Below are positions 1-11,624 of a DNA stretch of 64,000 nucleotides, one piece after another (position 1 is the stretch's first letter; the number at the start of each line of letters is the position of its first letter). The DNA is from Allodiplogaster sudhausi. Its lineage: Eukaryota; Nematoda; Chromadorea; Rhabditida; Diplogasteridae. A program made the position numbers and the translations under genes. Location of the stretch: contig CALZFC010000005.1 of the NCBI GenBank assembly GCA_945643635.1, positions 11,617,501 through 11,681,500 of the forward strand, read 5' to 3'. The notes beneath the pieces are model-generated. The model saw nothing but the letters and a program-made list of their open reading frames with translations, did no database searches and was not told the DNA's origin.

Positions 1-914
1 GAGAGAGACAGAGAGAGAGGAGAAAGGGAGAGAAGAAAGGGCTATGAGAGAGAGGAGAGAGAGAGAAAGAGAGTGTAGGGTAGAGAGAGAGAGAGAGAGA
101 GAGCAGTAGCCCCCTTCACTCCAAACTGCCACATTCATTTCCGTCAGATTGAGAGAGAGAGAGAGAGCGAGAGAGAGTGAAAATCTCGACTGTCATCTAG
201 ATAGGCCCTATATAATGCAGGGAAAGAAAGCCGGTGTCAGAGACTCGGAAAAATTCAGTGGGAGGTGTGGTTTGGTTTTCTCCCTCTCTCTCCTTTTTTC
301 TCTCTCTCTCTCTCTCTCTCTCTACTGATTACGAGGCGCCGCCACATATGGATTAGTAACAGCCCAGCCAGATCATGTCGTGATGCCCTCCCTCCTCACT
401 CCGACAATGGCGATAGGGGCGATTTAGAGTGTGAATAAGTGATTTTGCGAAGAGAGAGAAAGAGAGAGAGAGAGAAAATGAGGAAATGAGAGAGTAGGGA
501 TAGAGAGAGAGAGAGAGAGAGAGAAAGAGGTAGAGGAAATGGGAGAAAGAGAAAGAGAGAGAGAATGATAAATCTTATATGCGTATCATCCTTCTTTTGC
601 GTGTATTTCCCCTCATTCGTCAGTCGCGCCAGTTGCTGCTCTCTCTCTCTCTCCTGTCGCACTTGCAAGGCGAAAGTCAGCGACCACTCTGTAGCCTCCG
701 AGAGAAAGAGAGAGAGAGAGAGAGAGAGCAAGAGAGAAGAAACAGAGACAGAGAGGGAGAGGGAGATTGAAAGATAAAGAACAGAGGGGGAGGGAAAGAG
801 GACTAGTCATAGATTGGACTGGCCAAAATATTACAGCGCACTAAGAAGAAGGATCACTGCCGTCCTGACGATTCTGACCTCTCTAGAAATAGCTCTCCTT
901 TCGCTCTCTCTCTT

Positions 915-951
<37 letters not shown>

Positions 952-2034
952 GTTCCTCTCTCTCTCTCTCTCACTCGCACTCTTTCTCCCCATTCTATGA
1001 AATGGCCTTGCATCTCTCGTCTCTTTCGTGCATTATACACCACGTGGCGAGTGTTTGCAAGGGCCTAATAATTCAGTCTCTCCCCCCCCCCCACTTCAAC
1101 CAATGAAATGGCTACTTTTTGAGTCTCTTGCAGAATGTTCAATGCGAGAAACTTTGCCTGCAACAATTCAATGTCTTACTTTTTTCTCTCCTTCTCTCTA
1201 CCTGTCTCTTTCTCTCTATCTATTTGATTGCTCTTTGGAACGGATGTGGATGTAGGATTATTATAAGATTATTTCTCTGATGCAGAGATATCTCCATGTG
1301 GATCTCATTTATCTGTTTTGTTTGTTGAATCGCTCCATCGCTTCGCCAGACTTTCTGCTATTTTATGATCAAAGCCTCTTTCATCTTCGCCGGCCATGTG
1401 GGAATTTTCTTCTCTGTTTCTCTCTCTCTCTCTCTCTCTGTCTGCCTTACTTGTCTGTCTGTCTGTCTCTCTCTCTCTCATTCTCTTTAGCCACTTCCTC
1501 AAACCGGATATCTCACTTATATCATCAAGCATAAATCTTCCTCCGATGCTCTTATTGATAATACTGAAGTGAAAATGAGATTGATCTAATGATTTTTAGT
1601 GTCAGACGGAAGAGAGGGAAGCGGATATTCAATTAAAAAAAGAATTTATATAACTAGATTTCTAAGAGTAGATAATATTATTTGCGTTTATTAGATGTTA
1701 CGCATACTATTTTTATTACCGCCTCTTCATATTCTTACTATTCTGCATGTATCGCAAATAACAGTACTTGAAACAGATTAAGAATCACCTTCAACTCTCC
1801 TCTGGATTTTTTTTAAATCAATTAGACATGTTTTGACAAATTCAATTTCCTCTTTCTTCTTGAAGAAAGAATAGGTTATTGCTCCTTTAAGAGTGCAAAT
1901 GTACTGGTGGCAAAAGAAATCTTTTTCCTCTGTAGGACCACTTGTTGAGGAGAAGTAGACTATCATCCATCTTCTTTATACCTTCCTCAGTTTCATAGCA
2001 CACAGAGTGAGTGTTGGTCGACTTGCGAAAGAAG

Positions 2035-2065
<31 letters not shown>

Positions 2066-2144
2066 CATGAGAAAGGGAGCGAACGTATAATACACCGAGA
2101 GAGAGAGAGAGAGATGAGGAGGCGGGTTACGAGAGAGGGAGAGG

Positions 2145-2186
<42 letters not shown>

Positions 2187-2622
2187 AAGATAAAGGAAGA
2201 AAGCTACTCCGTTTCTTCATTCAACTCATTGTTTCCGCCGTAATTACTTACTTCTGTCCCTGCCATGGTGGTATTTTTACCTCGCTCTCCATCGCATCTT
2301 TCAGTATTTACCATTAGGCTTCATTTCCTTGTTCATTATCAGTCCTTCAGTTCCACTTGAATCTCTGCCACATTTTTTTTTTCCTGGAAGACTATTTTTC
2401 GAGCAATTTTTAATGAGCATTGTTTACATTTGTTAAAAGAAGAACAATTTATAATTTATCGATGATAGAATTCTTTTTTTTTTTAACTGAAAACATGCGC
2501 TGCTACGGAATTTTCTTATTGCATTTTTTGTTGTTGCAAGATTCTAGTTTTTGCGAGTATTTCTCGTCTTTATCGATGCCGCATTTTGTCATGTTTTGAA
2601 AAGAGAGGAAACTAAACTTCAG
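1..2622. other. Microsatellite-rich region upstream of first GLUT gene
   Basis: I see no supportable gene here. It holds GA tracts (about 1-190, 455-560, 697-780, 2033-2185) and CT tracts (about 296-325, 897-985, 1415-1490). Segments near 1505-1535 and 2200-2370 are recognisably similar to 11030-11070 and 11420-11565, which lie upstream of the second transporter gene. The tandem duplication therefore took at least 1 kb of 5' flank with it, and these shared islands are the best candidates for promoter sequence. Short open frames of Leu/Ser or Arg/Glu runs are translations of the repeats. Confidence 0.75.
2033..2185. repeat. (GA)n microsatellite upstream of GLUT copy A
   Basis: Interrupted GA/AG dinucleotide tract ending in about 30 uninterrupted bases, roughly 440 bases 5' of the transporter start codon. 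A comparable but longer GA tract (10637-10890) precedes copy B, so the tract appears to be part of the duplicated 5' flank. Confidence 0.85.
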
Positions 2623-3439
2623 ATGACAGACCGTGAAACGAGCATTCCGCTGAGGGATGACGAAAAGAAGGCGACGGATGAGAGTGTGGGTTACTGTTGT
2701 TTTGGTCAACTTTGACTTGTTGACCAAATATAAGCTGAGCATTCGTCGTTGTTAATGAAAATTTTTGTGTTAAAACAAAGCTCTGGATACTTAAAATTAG
2801 TGCTTTAACTAGATTTATTTCGCATATAGGGAAATTTGCCGCTTGAAAGGGCATATATTAGGTATGAAAATGTTTTGGCGAGTGCCATTTTCATCCCAAA
2901 ATCATTTCATCGTGGCCAGCGGCTCGTGGATGGTTTCTTCAAGGATTAACGGAGGAAAATGGAGTGGAAAAATGGAGGAAGAAGAGGAGAAAGAGAATGA
3001 GGAAAGTGGAGAGAGTGAGAGAACCTCGAAAAGAGAGGCAGACAGTGAGGAAGAGAACGAGAGGAATGAGGACGTGCAAGAGGAGGCGACGATTCCAGCG
3101 GTGACAGTAGGAGGGGATATAAATAAATATATTTAGAATATTATTTTTAAATAGAAATTTTGGGCGTATGGTGACTTGGAAGATTTTTTTTTTTAAAGAA
3201 ATGGTATTATTGACCTTGAAATTAAAATTTTTAAAGAAGTGTTAATGGGTTTTTTGTGATTGGTTGATTAAATTGCGTGAAAATGTTGTGTCTACAATTA
3301 GCAGACGGAACTAATTCTGCCTGGTTTCCATTATTTCTCTCAATCATCTCACTGTCCGTCCCTCTTTCCTTGTCCTATCACTCTCTCTCTCCCTCTCTCT
3401 ATCTCTCTTTCTCTCTCTCTCTTTCTCTTTCCCTTACTC

Positions 3440-3486
<47 letters not shown>

Positions 3487-6093
3487 CTATACTCTCTTTC
3501 CATTTATATGTTATTCCGTACTGCCCGTGCAAGCTTTGCTCGCTTTCCTTTTGCAAACGTGCTGGTATGTTTTGACGGGCCCAGGAGGTCTCACATGCTG
3601 ACTGACTTTACAGGCTTTAAAGAAGGAACAAAACTGCTTTACATTTATACTTTCTAATTATAAGTGTACTTTGTGCGATTAATTATTTTTCAACTTTAAG
3701 GCGGGACACGAGACTATTCGAGAAAACGAGTTCTCAAAATAGTTAAATATGGGAAAATTAAAGGTAAGGGAAGAGGCCAGCTTATAGGGGCGTTTTATAC
3801 GCCGGGAGACCAAGGTCTGTTTTTATTAATGATCTTTTCAAAAAAATTTATTCTTCGAAAACAGTCAGTTAATCGATATGCAGTAAAAAAAATAGCATTA
3901 ATAAAAAATATTATGACGTCATCCATTTCTCTGCAGGGCAAACTAACGGGCGCTTTGGCATTCGCCGTCTTCGCCGTGACTCTGAGCTCCTTCCAATTCG
4001 GCTACCACATTGGATGCATCAATGCACCCGGAGAGGTTGGCAAAGAGCCAAGAATTTATTTTTTAATAACAACAAATTATATTTAAATATAAATTCAGTT
4101 ATCATTCACATTTGAATCTTTTAGTTTAAAAAAAGGAGTTTGATTTATTGCATATAAATTTGCAAAAACTATTTTGAAAGAGAAGTTTGATAAAAAGTTT
4201 TTAAGATCAAGTTAAAAAAATATAAAAAAAAACAAATTTTAGCTCATCACTCAATTCTTCGTCGACTCGCACGAGGACATGTTCGATAGCAAGCTGACGA
4301 AGGAGAAGGCGGATCTCGCTTGGTTCGTTGGGAGGGAGGAGGGAGAGGCGTATTATTCCATAGTTATACATTTTAAAGTTGAAAAATTATCTTTCTTACT
4401 TTAATTGATGCAGAGGAATATTAGACCTACCGGGGAAGACTTGTATTAGTAAGGAAGATTGGGCTTTTATAGTAGTATTAACCTGAACCACTGATTGAAT
4501 ATCGAGTGAATAGTACTGGCCATTCCGATCTATAAATCTAAACGATAATTTCAATCAATAAATCCAACCGATAACTTGAAGGTCAGCCGCCGTGGCCATC
4601 TTCGCTGTCGGAGGCATGATTGGAGGGCTGATGTCAGGATGGGCGGCAGACAAGTTTGGCCGGAAGGTTGCTTCAAGTTTTAGTACTATTAATTCCTGGA
4701 ATACATATAGAAAGGTTTAGTGCTTTAGGTTCCTAAAATGCATGCAGATTCTCCTATGGAAAATATATTTATATTTTATTAATGTCTTCTTTTTATCGCT
4801 TGAAACGTTACATTGAACCTTTATTGTTTCCCGCGCGAATAAATAACATTTCAAAGATATATTTAGTTAAATATTAGAAGAAGAAAATAAATGTAATTAA
4901 TTCTCCAGGGCGCTCTTCTGCTCAACAACATCCTCGCATTCATTGCGGCTGCTCTGATGGCACTGGCCAAGAGTGTCAATGCTTATCCAATGATTATTGC
5001 TGGCAGATTGGTCATCGGATTGAATTGTGGTCAGATTGGTCATTCCGATGAATTTTGATCAATTTGATGATTGTGTTGAGTTTTGGTCAGATTCTAGATC
5101 TGATTTAAAAAAATCATAACCGGCCTATTCTCTGCTTATTTTTTTGGAAAATGCTTGTAGAAATGAACGAAGGAAAAGTAAAAAAAAAACACACACACAC
5201 ACAGAAGGAAAATGAGTTTCAATTAAATTTTTTTTTAAATTTCACTTCCCGCCAGGACTCGCGTCGGGTCTCGTGCCGATGTACCTGACTGAAGTGTCTC
5301 CCATCAACCTTCGCGGAACGCTCGGCTCCATCAACCAACTCCTGGTCACCATCTCCATTCTGGTGTCTCAAGTCCTCGGACTACCGTATCTTCTGGGAAG
5401 TGAAAGTCGCTGGCCGCTTATTCTTGGTGAGACCGAGATGTGTTTAAATATGATTAGGTATCGCCATTGAAGACTCAAACATATTTCTAGTGTGAAAATT
5501 GTCTGTGATTTCCCAGCCTTCACCGTGGTGCCATCGCTACTGCAGCTGGCCACTCTTCCCTTCTGCCCCGAATCGCCCAAGTTTTCCCTCGTCGTACGGA
5601 ATCAGACTGAAAGAGCTGAGGCGGATTTGAAGAAACTCCGTGCCCGGGATGATGTAATCATTTTATCGTTGAAAATTGTTTATTTATTTAACAGAACAGT
5701 TCATATGAATGAATTACACTGAATTATTCTCTTTTTCCATATATTTTCCGTTTGCAACTAGTATATGAAAAATATGGTTTCCTTACGAAGAAATAATGTA
5801 ATTTGTGTCCTAGGTCTACACCGAACTGGAAGCAATGAAGGAAGAAGCGCTCGCTGTGCAGTCAGTGCCCAAGGTTAGAGCAAAATATTCGTATTTTTTT
5901 TCTGACAATCAGTGTCGAAATCTGCTTCTTCATTTCTTTGATGGCAACTCCCTCTCTCTCTCGCTCTCTGTCTCTCTCTCTCCCTCTCTCTCTCCGTCCC
6001 TCTCTCTCTCTCTCTCTCTCGATCTCTCTCTTTCTCTCGCTCTGACTCTCTCGCTCTCTGTCTCTCTCTCTCTCTCTCTTTCTCGCTCTCTGC

Positions 6094-6140
<47 letters not shown>

Positions 6141-8207
6141 AAGCACTCCTTTTAATGCTAGCGTGCGAATGTTTTTTTTCCGTAGAGTTTGCGCACCCGT
6201 GGTTTTCATTCACATCGATACTATTTTAAGTTGTGGTTCGAGCTTTCAAATTGATGAGAATTGATCTTGACCACTGATGAATTCATAACACAAAACAAAT
6301 CCAAAATTCCGAGTAAATAAAGTAAATAAAGAGAAAAGAGGTTGTTAATTTTTTTCAAATTTGTATTTTGTATCGAAAAAGTGTTCAGTAAATAAAATAG
6401 TAAATAAATAAATGTTAAATAAAATAACTCTTTTCAGGTTAGTATGGCCGACATGTTCAAGGGCGCCCTCCGCTGGCCTCTCTCCATCGCTGTCATGATG
6501 ATGCTCAGTCAACAACTCTCTGGTCAGTGGCCTCCCGCGGTCCCGAAGCGATTGTTTGCTGGGTTACGGTAGAGAGCTCAAGGGTACGGTAGCCATACCG
6601 GAGTAATCTTGTTTTTCGGCTAGCGTTTTTTAATTAAATTAAAAAGAATATCCATATTTTATATCGAATCTTGAATATAGCAATGAATAATAATGTTAAT
6701 TATTATTAACAATAGTAGATTTTTGATGAAATGAATATTTATGTAAAATTAAAAAATACAGTACTTTTTTTCTTCTCAGGCATCAACGTGGCAATGTTCT
6801 ACTCGACGGTCATCTTCAGGGGCGCTGGCCTCACGGGACTCGCGCCTTTCTACGCGACTATTGGCATGGGATTTGTCAATGTCGTCATGACAGTCATCTC
6901 GGTCTTCCTGGTACTTCTTTGTTTATTGATTTATTGATTTATCAACTAAATTTATTTTATTTGTATTTTTATTAGTACAGAAAAGTTATTTTAAAAAAAC
7001 AATAATAATAATGTCTCTTTTACCAGGTTGACCACCCCAAGTTTGGCCGCCGCTCCCTGCATCTGATCGGGCTGACTGGCATGCTCATCTCCTCTGTCTG
7101 CATCGTTGTCTCGCTCTCACTCTTTGAGGTTGGACAGGAGAGGGGTCTAAGTCGCGCGGAGACCTAAAGGTGGTCTATGTGGCACGGGTACTGGAAGGGT
7201 CTAAGTGGCAAGAGGTGTCAGAAAGGGTCTAACTGGCACGGGTACCAAAAGGGGTCTAATAATAAGTTGGCATGGGGACCACAAGAGCTTTATGAGGGTT
7301 AAAGAAGCTGGGCTGGGGGGGGTCCACATCCCAACCCAAGCACCTGTCATGGACCCAAACCTAATGCTATCATCATACTTGATCACGCTAATGTCGCATA
7401 AAGTGTTTTGCTTTGTAGTTCGCTTAAGAAGAAAAAAAAATTAGTTAAATCTCTTAATTTAGGCTGGAAAGGACGCATTGAACCCGTCGAAGCCAAGCTC
7501 GAATCAGTGGGCATCCTATCTGGCCATCATCTTCGTTCTTCTCTTTGTCGTCTCTTTCGCGACGGGACCCGGTTTGTAAATATTACTGTATTTATGAAAT
7601 ACAAAAATTAATTTTATACAAAAGGGATGTATAAAATTAAACTTTAAAAAATAAGTGATAAAAACATTTTTTTTTCTAGGTGCCATTCCTTGGTTCTTCG
7701 TCTCGGAGATCTTCGCATCTGGTGCTCGCGGAAATGCAAACTCTATTGCGGTTAGTATCACCATGAAGAAATCCAATTCAGAACTTTAGAAAGTAGTTAT
7801 CCAACGAACTTTGGAGAAATGACCTAGTTTTATTGGTAAAGACTATCTTCAATTTAAAGAACGCTCTCCAATTCTTCTAGGTGATGGTGAACTGGATGGC
7901 GAATCTCTTCGTCGGCCTTACCTTCTTACCAATCAACAACGCCCTCGGGCAGTACAGCTTCTTGATCTTCTCCGCGATCCTCGCTTTCTTCATTCTCTAC
8001 ACGTCAGTTTCAACCCACTTTTTTGTTTGTTTTATAATGGTTTAATTTTTGCGAATTGATTCTATCATCTTAGCTTAACATTATTTTAGTTAATATAATT
8101 TTTTTGCCCTGTCAAAATATCCCTACTTCAGATGGAAGTTTGTACCCGAGACAAAGGGGAAGACAGTCGAGGAAATTACTGCCGGCTTTGGCAAGCGAGG
8201 CAACTAG
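2623..8207 (+). CDS. fgt-1-like: Facilitative glucose transporter (class I GLUT-like), copy A
   Basis: Predicted plasma-membrane sugar uniporter of the MFS/GLUT family, 503 residues from 15 exons: 2623-2685, 3937-4035, 4243-4322, 4582-4666, 4909-5029, 5256-5426, 5517-5653, 5814-5873, 6438-6522, 6780-6910, 7027-7128, 7463-7571, 7680-7750, 7881-8002 and 8132-8207. All junction phases agree. Family signatures are visible: [15 protein letters not shown] in TM1, DKFGRK (104-109), PESPKF (224-229), QQLSG (297-301; the QLS of class I glucose transporters), FGRR (350-353), GPGAIPWFF (413-421, with Ala where vertebrate GLUTs have Pro) and PETKG (484-488). The length is typical of GLUTs. The start ATG directly follows an acceptor-like TTCAG, which suggests trans-splicing. 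Introns 1 and 8 carry CT microsatellites, and intron 11 carries GGTCTAAG-type minisatellite. The closest concept is the single C. elegans GLUT FGT-1; orthology is inferred. Copy B lies 9.0 kb downstream. Confidence 0.93.
3335..3485. repeat. (CT)n microsatellite in GLUT A intron 1
   Basis: Interrupted CT dinucleotide tract within the 1.25-kb first intron of copy A. The intron also contains a Glu-rich open frame (2843-3136) that I judge to be non-coding. Confidence 0.85.
5950..6137. repeat. (CT)n microsatellite in GLUT A intron 8
   Basis: About 190 bases of CT repeat. The equivalent intron of copy B lacks this tract and instead contains the long inverted-repeat element. Confidence 0.88.
7135..7275. 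repeat. GGGGTCTAAGTGGCAC-type minisatellite, GLUT A intron 11
   Basis: Four or five degenerate copies of a roughly 30-base unit containing GGGTCTAA and GGCACGGG. Copy B keeps one unit at the same place (16537-16560). Related GGTCTAAG/CTTAGACC units occur near 42829-42920 and in the 53.7-54.1 kb intron. Confidence 0.6.
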
Positions 8208-8494
8208 AGTGGGTCTCACCACGATTTGCCTGGTATCCAGACCTGGATTACGGTATCTACATCGTGATCCCTTTGCTCCCCGTTTTTTTTGCGAGTAAAC
8301 GTGATCTATCAGGTCCATTTCTAGCAGCTTTTTGACACGATTACCTCTATCATCATCATGGTAATAATCTCAATCTCTTTTTCTACAATAGGCATTGGCT
8401 TGAAAGGTTTTTATCATTGTTTGTATTATTATTTTGTACTCAGGTTAAAAGAAACAAGAAAAAGTTTTATCTCTGCATGGTATGCCCCGAATGA

Positions 8495-8570
8495 TTAGTT
8501 TTAATTAGTACGAAGGTACGAATTATTCCCTGTTAGTTTTAATTAGTACGAAGGTACGAATTATTCCCTG
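8495..8570. repeat. Perfect 38-bp tandem duplication
   Basis: Two head-to-tail identical 38-base units (8495-8532 and 8533-8570) in the 3' UTR region of GLUT A. Each begins TTAGTTTTAATTAG and ends ATTCCCTG. Confidence 0.9.
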
Positions 8571-8716
8571 TTTTTGCACGAATTGGGCTATTTGGTAGTA
8601 TATTAGTTTGCCCCAAGTAGAGTACTTAATTTCATAGTTACTTAATTTTGGCCAGTTTTTGCCGAGTGTGAGATAGATTTGTATGTTTTTATATATAATT
8701 GCATCATCTCATGTCA

Positions 8717-8722
8717 AATAAA
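8717..8722 (+). terminator. Poly(A) signal AATAAA of GLUT A
   Basis: Canonical AATAAA about 510 bases after the stop codon. It is the first exact hexamer I see downstream, so the 3' UTR would end near 8740. Confidence 0.55.
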
Positions 8723-9028
8723 GTTTGCATTACAAGAGAGCTGATCTTCAGTAAGAGCTTTCACTGCATCACTCTATAATTTTTATCCATCGATACCTCG
8801 TAATTATATCCGATTGAGGCCTATCCGAGAAATTTTGGAAGTATTATAGGAAAAAGATCTGTTTCAAAAATTCGAGGTTTGGTTTCAGAACGGCTTTATT
8901 CATTTACACTCATTTAGGTCGATGTAGACATTCTTTAGCATGGTCCTCCGAAAACTTGCAGAACGTTTTCTTGCGGTAAAATAAAAAACAAATAAAAAAG
9001 TATATGTTGATTTATTAAGAGCTTCAAC

Positions 9029-9371
9029 GGCCCGAGGGCCGGCGGGCCCAACATTCCGTGGGCCCGGGCCGGGCCGGGCCAGACCTGAGGAAACCCTGGC
9101 CGGCCCGTAGGCACGTTTATTCGAAAAATTGGCAAAAATTCAACTAATTTCGAAAATTTTATTGAATGTAATATATACCCATGGCTTATAATTGCCAAGA
9201 ATTAGACGGTCTACTCGAAAAAATATTGATTTCGATGATTTGAAAGTGGGATACCGTGCCAGTTTGAAAATCGGGCCGGGCCTACAATTCTAAGGCCCGG
9301 AAAAGTACGGGCCGGGCCGGGCCGAGAGTTTGGGCCCGACGGGCCGGGCCGGCCCAAAAATTGTAGGCCCG
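9029..9371. repeat. GGGCCGGGCC-rich repeat element
   Basis: Two GC-rich blocks (about 9029-9110 and 9273-9371) made of GGGCC/GGCCC runs flank an AT-rich core. Both blocks are self-complementary and complementary to each other, so the whole could fold back. The extreme GC contrast with its surroundings suggests a dispersed repeat insertion. The family is unknown. Confidence 0.6.
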
Positions 9372-9639
9372 TTGACTTCTCTGCTTCTGCCTACCACAAC
9401 ATCGACAACGCACGTCGCCAACCCAACCTTTGCAGCCCATTTGAAAATCATACAACACAAGCTATCGATACAAATGGCATGCAACCGTCAATTTGGAAAA
9501 AAATACTAAAAATTTTATCGCTATATACGCGAAAACTTGTTTTAATGCATGCGTAGAAGAGAAAAAAATATTGGTCTAAAACGTTTTTTTTTCGTGATCA
9601 CCTTTCTCCTCTTTTTTTTTTACCGCCCACGTTTTAAAT

Positions 9640-9763
9640 GTGTAATGAATATGTAATTAATTACTTTTAGTTTGCAATTAATTACTTTTAATATGTAATT
9701 AATTACTTTTAATATGTTTTAATATGTAATTAATTACATTTAATTTGCAATTAATTACTCGCA
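9640..9763. repeat. AT-rich tandem repeat (TAATTAATTAC units)
   Basis: About six copies of a 20-30-base unit whose core is GTAATTAATTAC or GCAATTAATTAC, ending at the acceptor-like CGCAG before the 9765 open segment. Confidence 0.8.
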
Positions 9764-9764
9764 G

Positions 9765-9971
9765 CTTCGCCTCGCGCACCACTACGGCCTGCAGCATCTG
9801 GAGTGCTCGGCCACGAAGGAGCTCTCGGGATACGAGATGGCCAAGTCCTTCTTCAAGGACACTCACTTCCACGCACTCCACCACGCCGTCCAGGCAGTCG
9901 TCATGAAGAAACTGCAAGATCGCTCTTTTATTAATTTTGGTTCACGAGAGAAAGGTCAATTTGTGAAGTAG
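9765..9971 (+). pseudogene. Isolated exon-like ORF, possibly small-GTPase fragment
   Basis: A 68-codon open segment starts after CGCAG and ends in TAG. It is GC-rich and protein-like compared with its AT-rich flanks. The first 20 residues resemble the G5 region of Ras-superfamily GTPases: AHHYGLQHLECSA resembles the usual [LA]xxYGxxxxExSA context, followed by K and an amphipathic helix. I find no G1 (GxxxxGK) or G3 exon upstream, because the preceding 1 kb is repeat sequence. Either the rest of the gene is lost, making this a dead fragment, or the resemblance is fortuitous. The codons after CTGCAAG look less protein-like and may be intronic. Confidence 0.35.
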
Positions 9972-10657
9972 ACCATGGAAAAGCGAGTTATAACGGCAGA
10001 AAAAAAATAAATGAACGAATATCAAGCGAATTATGCGTCGTTATTTGAACAATTTCCAGGAGTAAGATATATTCGATGTCTGCTATTGCAGGTCTGCCAG
10101 TCTTCCATAAGTGCTGGGGCTTAACTGTGGTGATAAATGCGGGCCCCTTCTTGTTTAAAGACACCGAGTTGTCTCCGAATATACACATTCCATTTCACTG
10201 ACTGTATATTTTTGTTTTGTTAATTTCTCTTTGTTGCAAGAAATTGCTTCTAATGCTGTCTCCGCCTTGTTCAATCAATCATGTAATGGGGTAATAATAA
10301 TAAATAGTAAAGCTCCACTCTCCTTTTTGCAAAGCTATATAAAACTTTTAAAAAAGCGAAAAGTGTGCGCTTGGATCAGCAAACAGTTGTAAAATGGAAT
10401 AGAATGAGAAGATTTTCGCTGCAGTTTGAAATGTTTCTGCCGCATCCTTCGGCATTTAGTGATTCCTTTCGAACGAGTTGATAAACTCATCTGATAAAGT
10501 CTGCGCAGTGCGCACTAGTTTGTGTCGCCTGAGTACGTCTCTACGCGTGCCAAAGGATATAGTTCTTTTTTCCTCAACAACAAACTTTTGCTTACAATTA
10601 GTTATGTTGTAACCGCAAAAACAAAAAGAGATTTAAAAAAAGAGCGAGAAAGAGTCG

Positions 10658-10698
<41 letters not shown>

Positions 10699-10962
10699 AG
10701 AGAAAGAGAGGGTGGAAGAGAAAGAGAGAGAGAGAGAGTGGAAGAGAAAGAGAGAGAGAGTGGGAGAGAAAGAGAGAGAAAGAGAGTGGAAAAGAAAGGA
10801 AGAGAGAGAGTGGATGAGAACGGGAGAGAGAGAGAGTGGAAGAGAAAGGGAGAGAGAGAGAGAGAGGAGAAAGAGAGAGAGGGAGAGAGGTGGCACATGG
10901 CGGTCCTCCATCTTCTATGCTTTCCACGTGGGACCATTATTCTATCTTTTTCTTTGTTCGCT

Positions 10963-11008
<46 letters not shown>

Positions 11009-11624
11009 CTTTTTCACTATCCCCGAGTCATCCCGGATATCTCACTTGCATCATTAAGCATTTATTTCCCGGCGCATTTATTAATACTGCAATATAGATC
11101 TTATAATTTCAGGAGAGCGCTCAAGCGAAAATCATTTATGATTAAAAGTGCTATTTGAATTAATGTTCTTCAATTATGACATGACAGTATATGCAGATCA
11201 TTTAATTGTGTTTTTAAGAATCATCTTCGATTTTCTTTTTTACATTGATTCAATTTTTTTATCGTCTACCTCATTTTTATTCTTCCTGATTCATTTCATA
11301 CATTTTGTATATTGGTCGATGGGAAAATAAATAGAGAGACATATAGGCAGAGAGAGAGAGCAATAGAGAGAGAGAGAGTGAGAGAGAGAGAGTGAGAGAG
11401 AGGAGGGAGGGAACTTAGCGAGACTCCGTTTGTTCATTCATCTCATTGTCTCCACCGGACTTCGTCTGCAGTGCTGGTTATTGTTTGCTAGCTACGTATT
11501 CACAATCAACTCCCACGCCAGAGTCATTCTTGGAATTTTATTTTTCCTAAATCTCTGCCACATATATTTCGTTTCATTGGAAAGCGTTTTATAGTGCAAT
11601 GTAATATATTATATAGAAGAGATA
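9972..11624. other. Intergenic region between GLUT duplicates
   Basis: No convincing gene. Contains GA repeat 10637-10890, CT repeat 10967-11005 and short GA tracts 11350-11405. From about 11017 to 11565 it shows islands similar to 1505-2370, the copied 5' flank of GLUT A. Long Arg/Glu and Leu/Ser open frames across 10.5-11.2 kb are repeat translations. Confidence 0.7.
10637..10890. repeat. (GA)n microsatellite upstream of GLUT copy B
   Basis: About 250 bases of GA repeat broken at regular intervals by GTGG/GAAG steps, giving a higher-order GAGAGTGGAAGAGAAAG pattern. Confidence 0.88.

Noticed and set aside
2843..3136. Glu-rich 97-codon ORF in GLUT A intron 1
   Set aside because: It lies inside an intron of a well-supported gene, its composition follows a degraded GA repeat, and copy B has no equivalent.
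10522..11158. Long Arg/Glu/Lys and Leu/Ser open frames
   Set aside because: They are translations of GA/CT dinucleotide repeats on both strands. The same kind of frame appears at every microsatellite in the window and has no splice or homology support.
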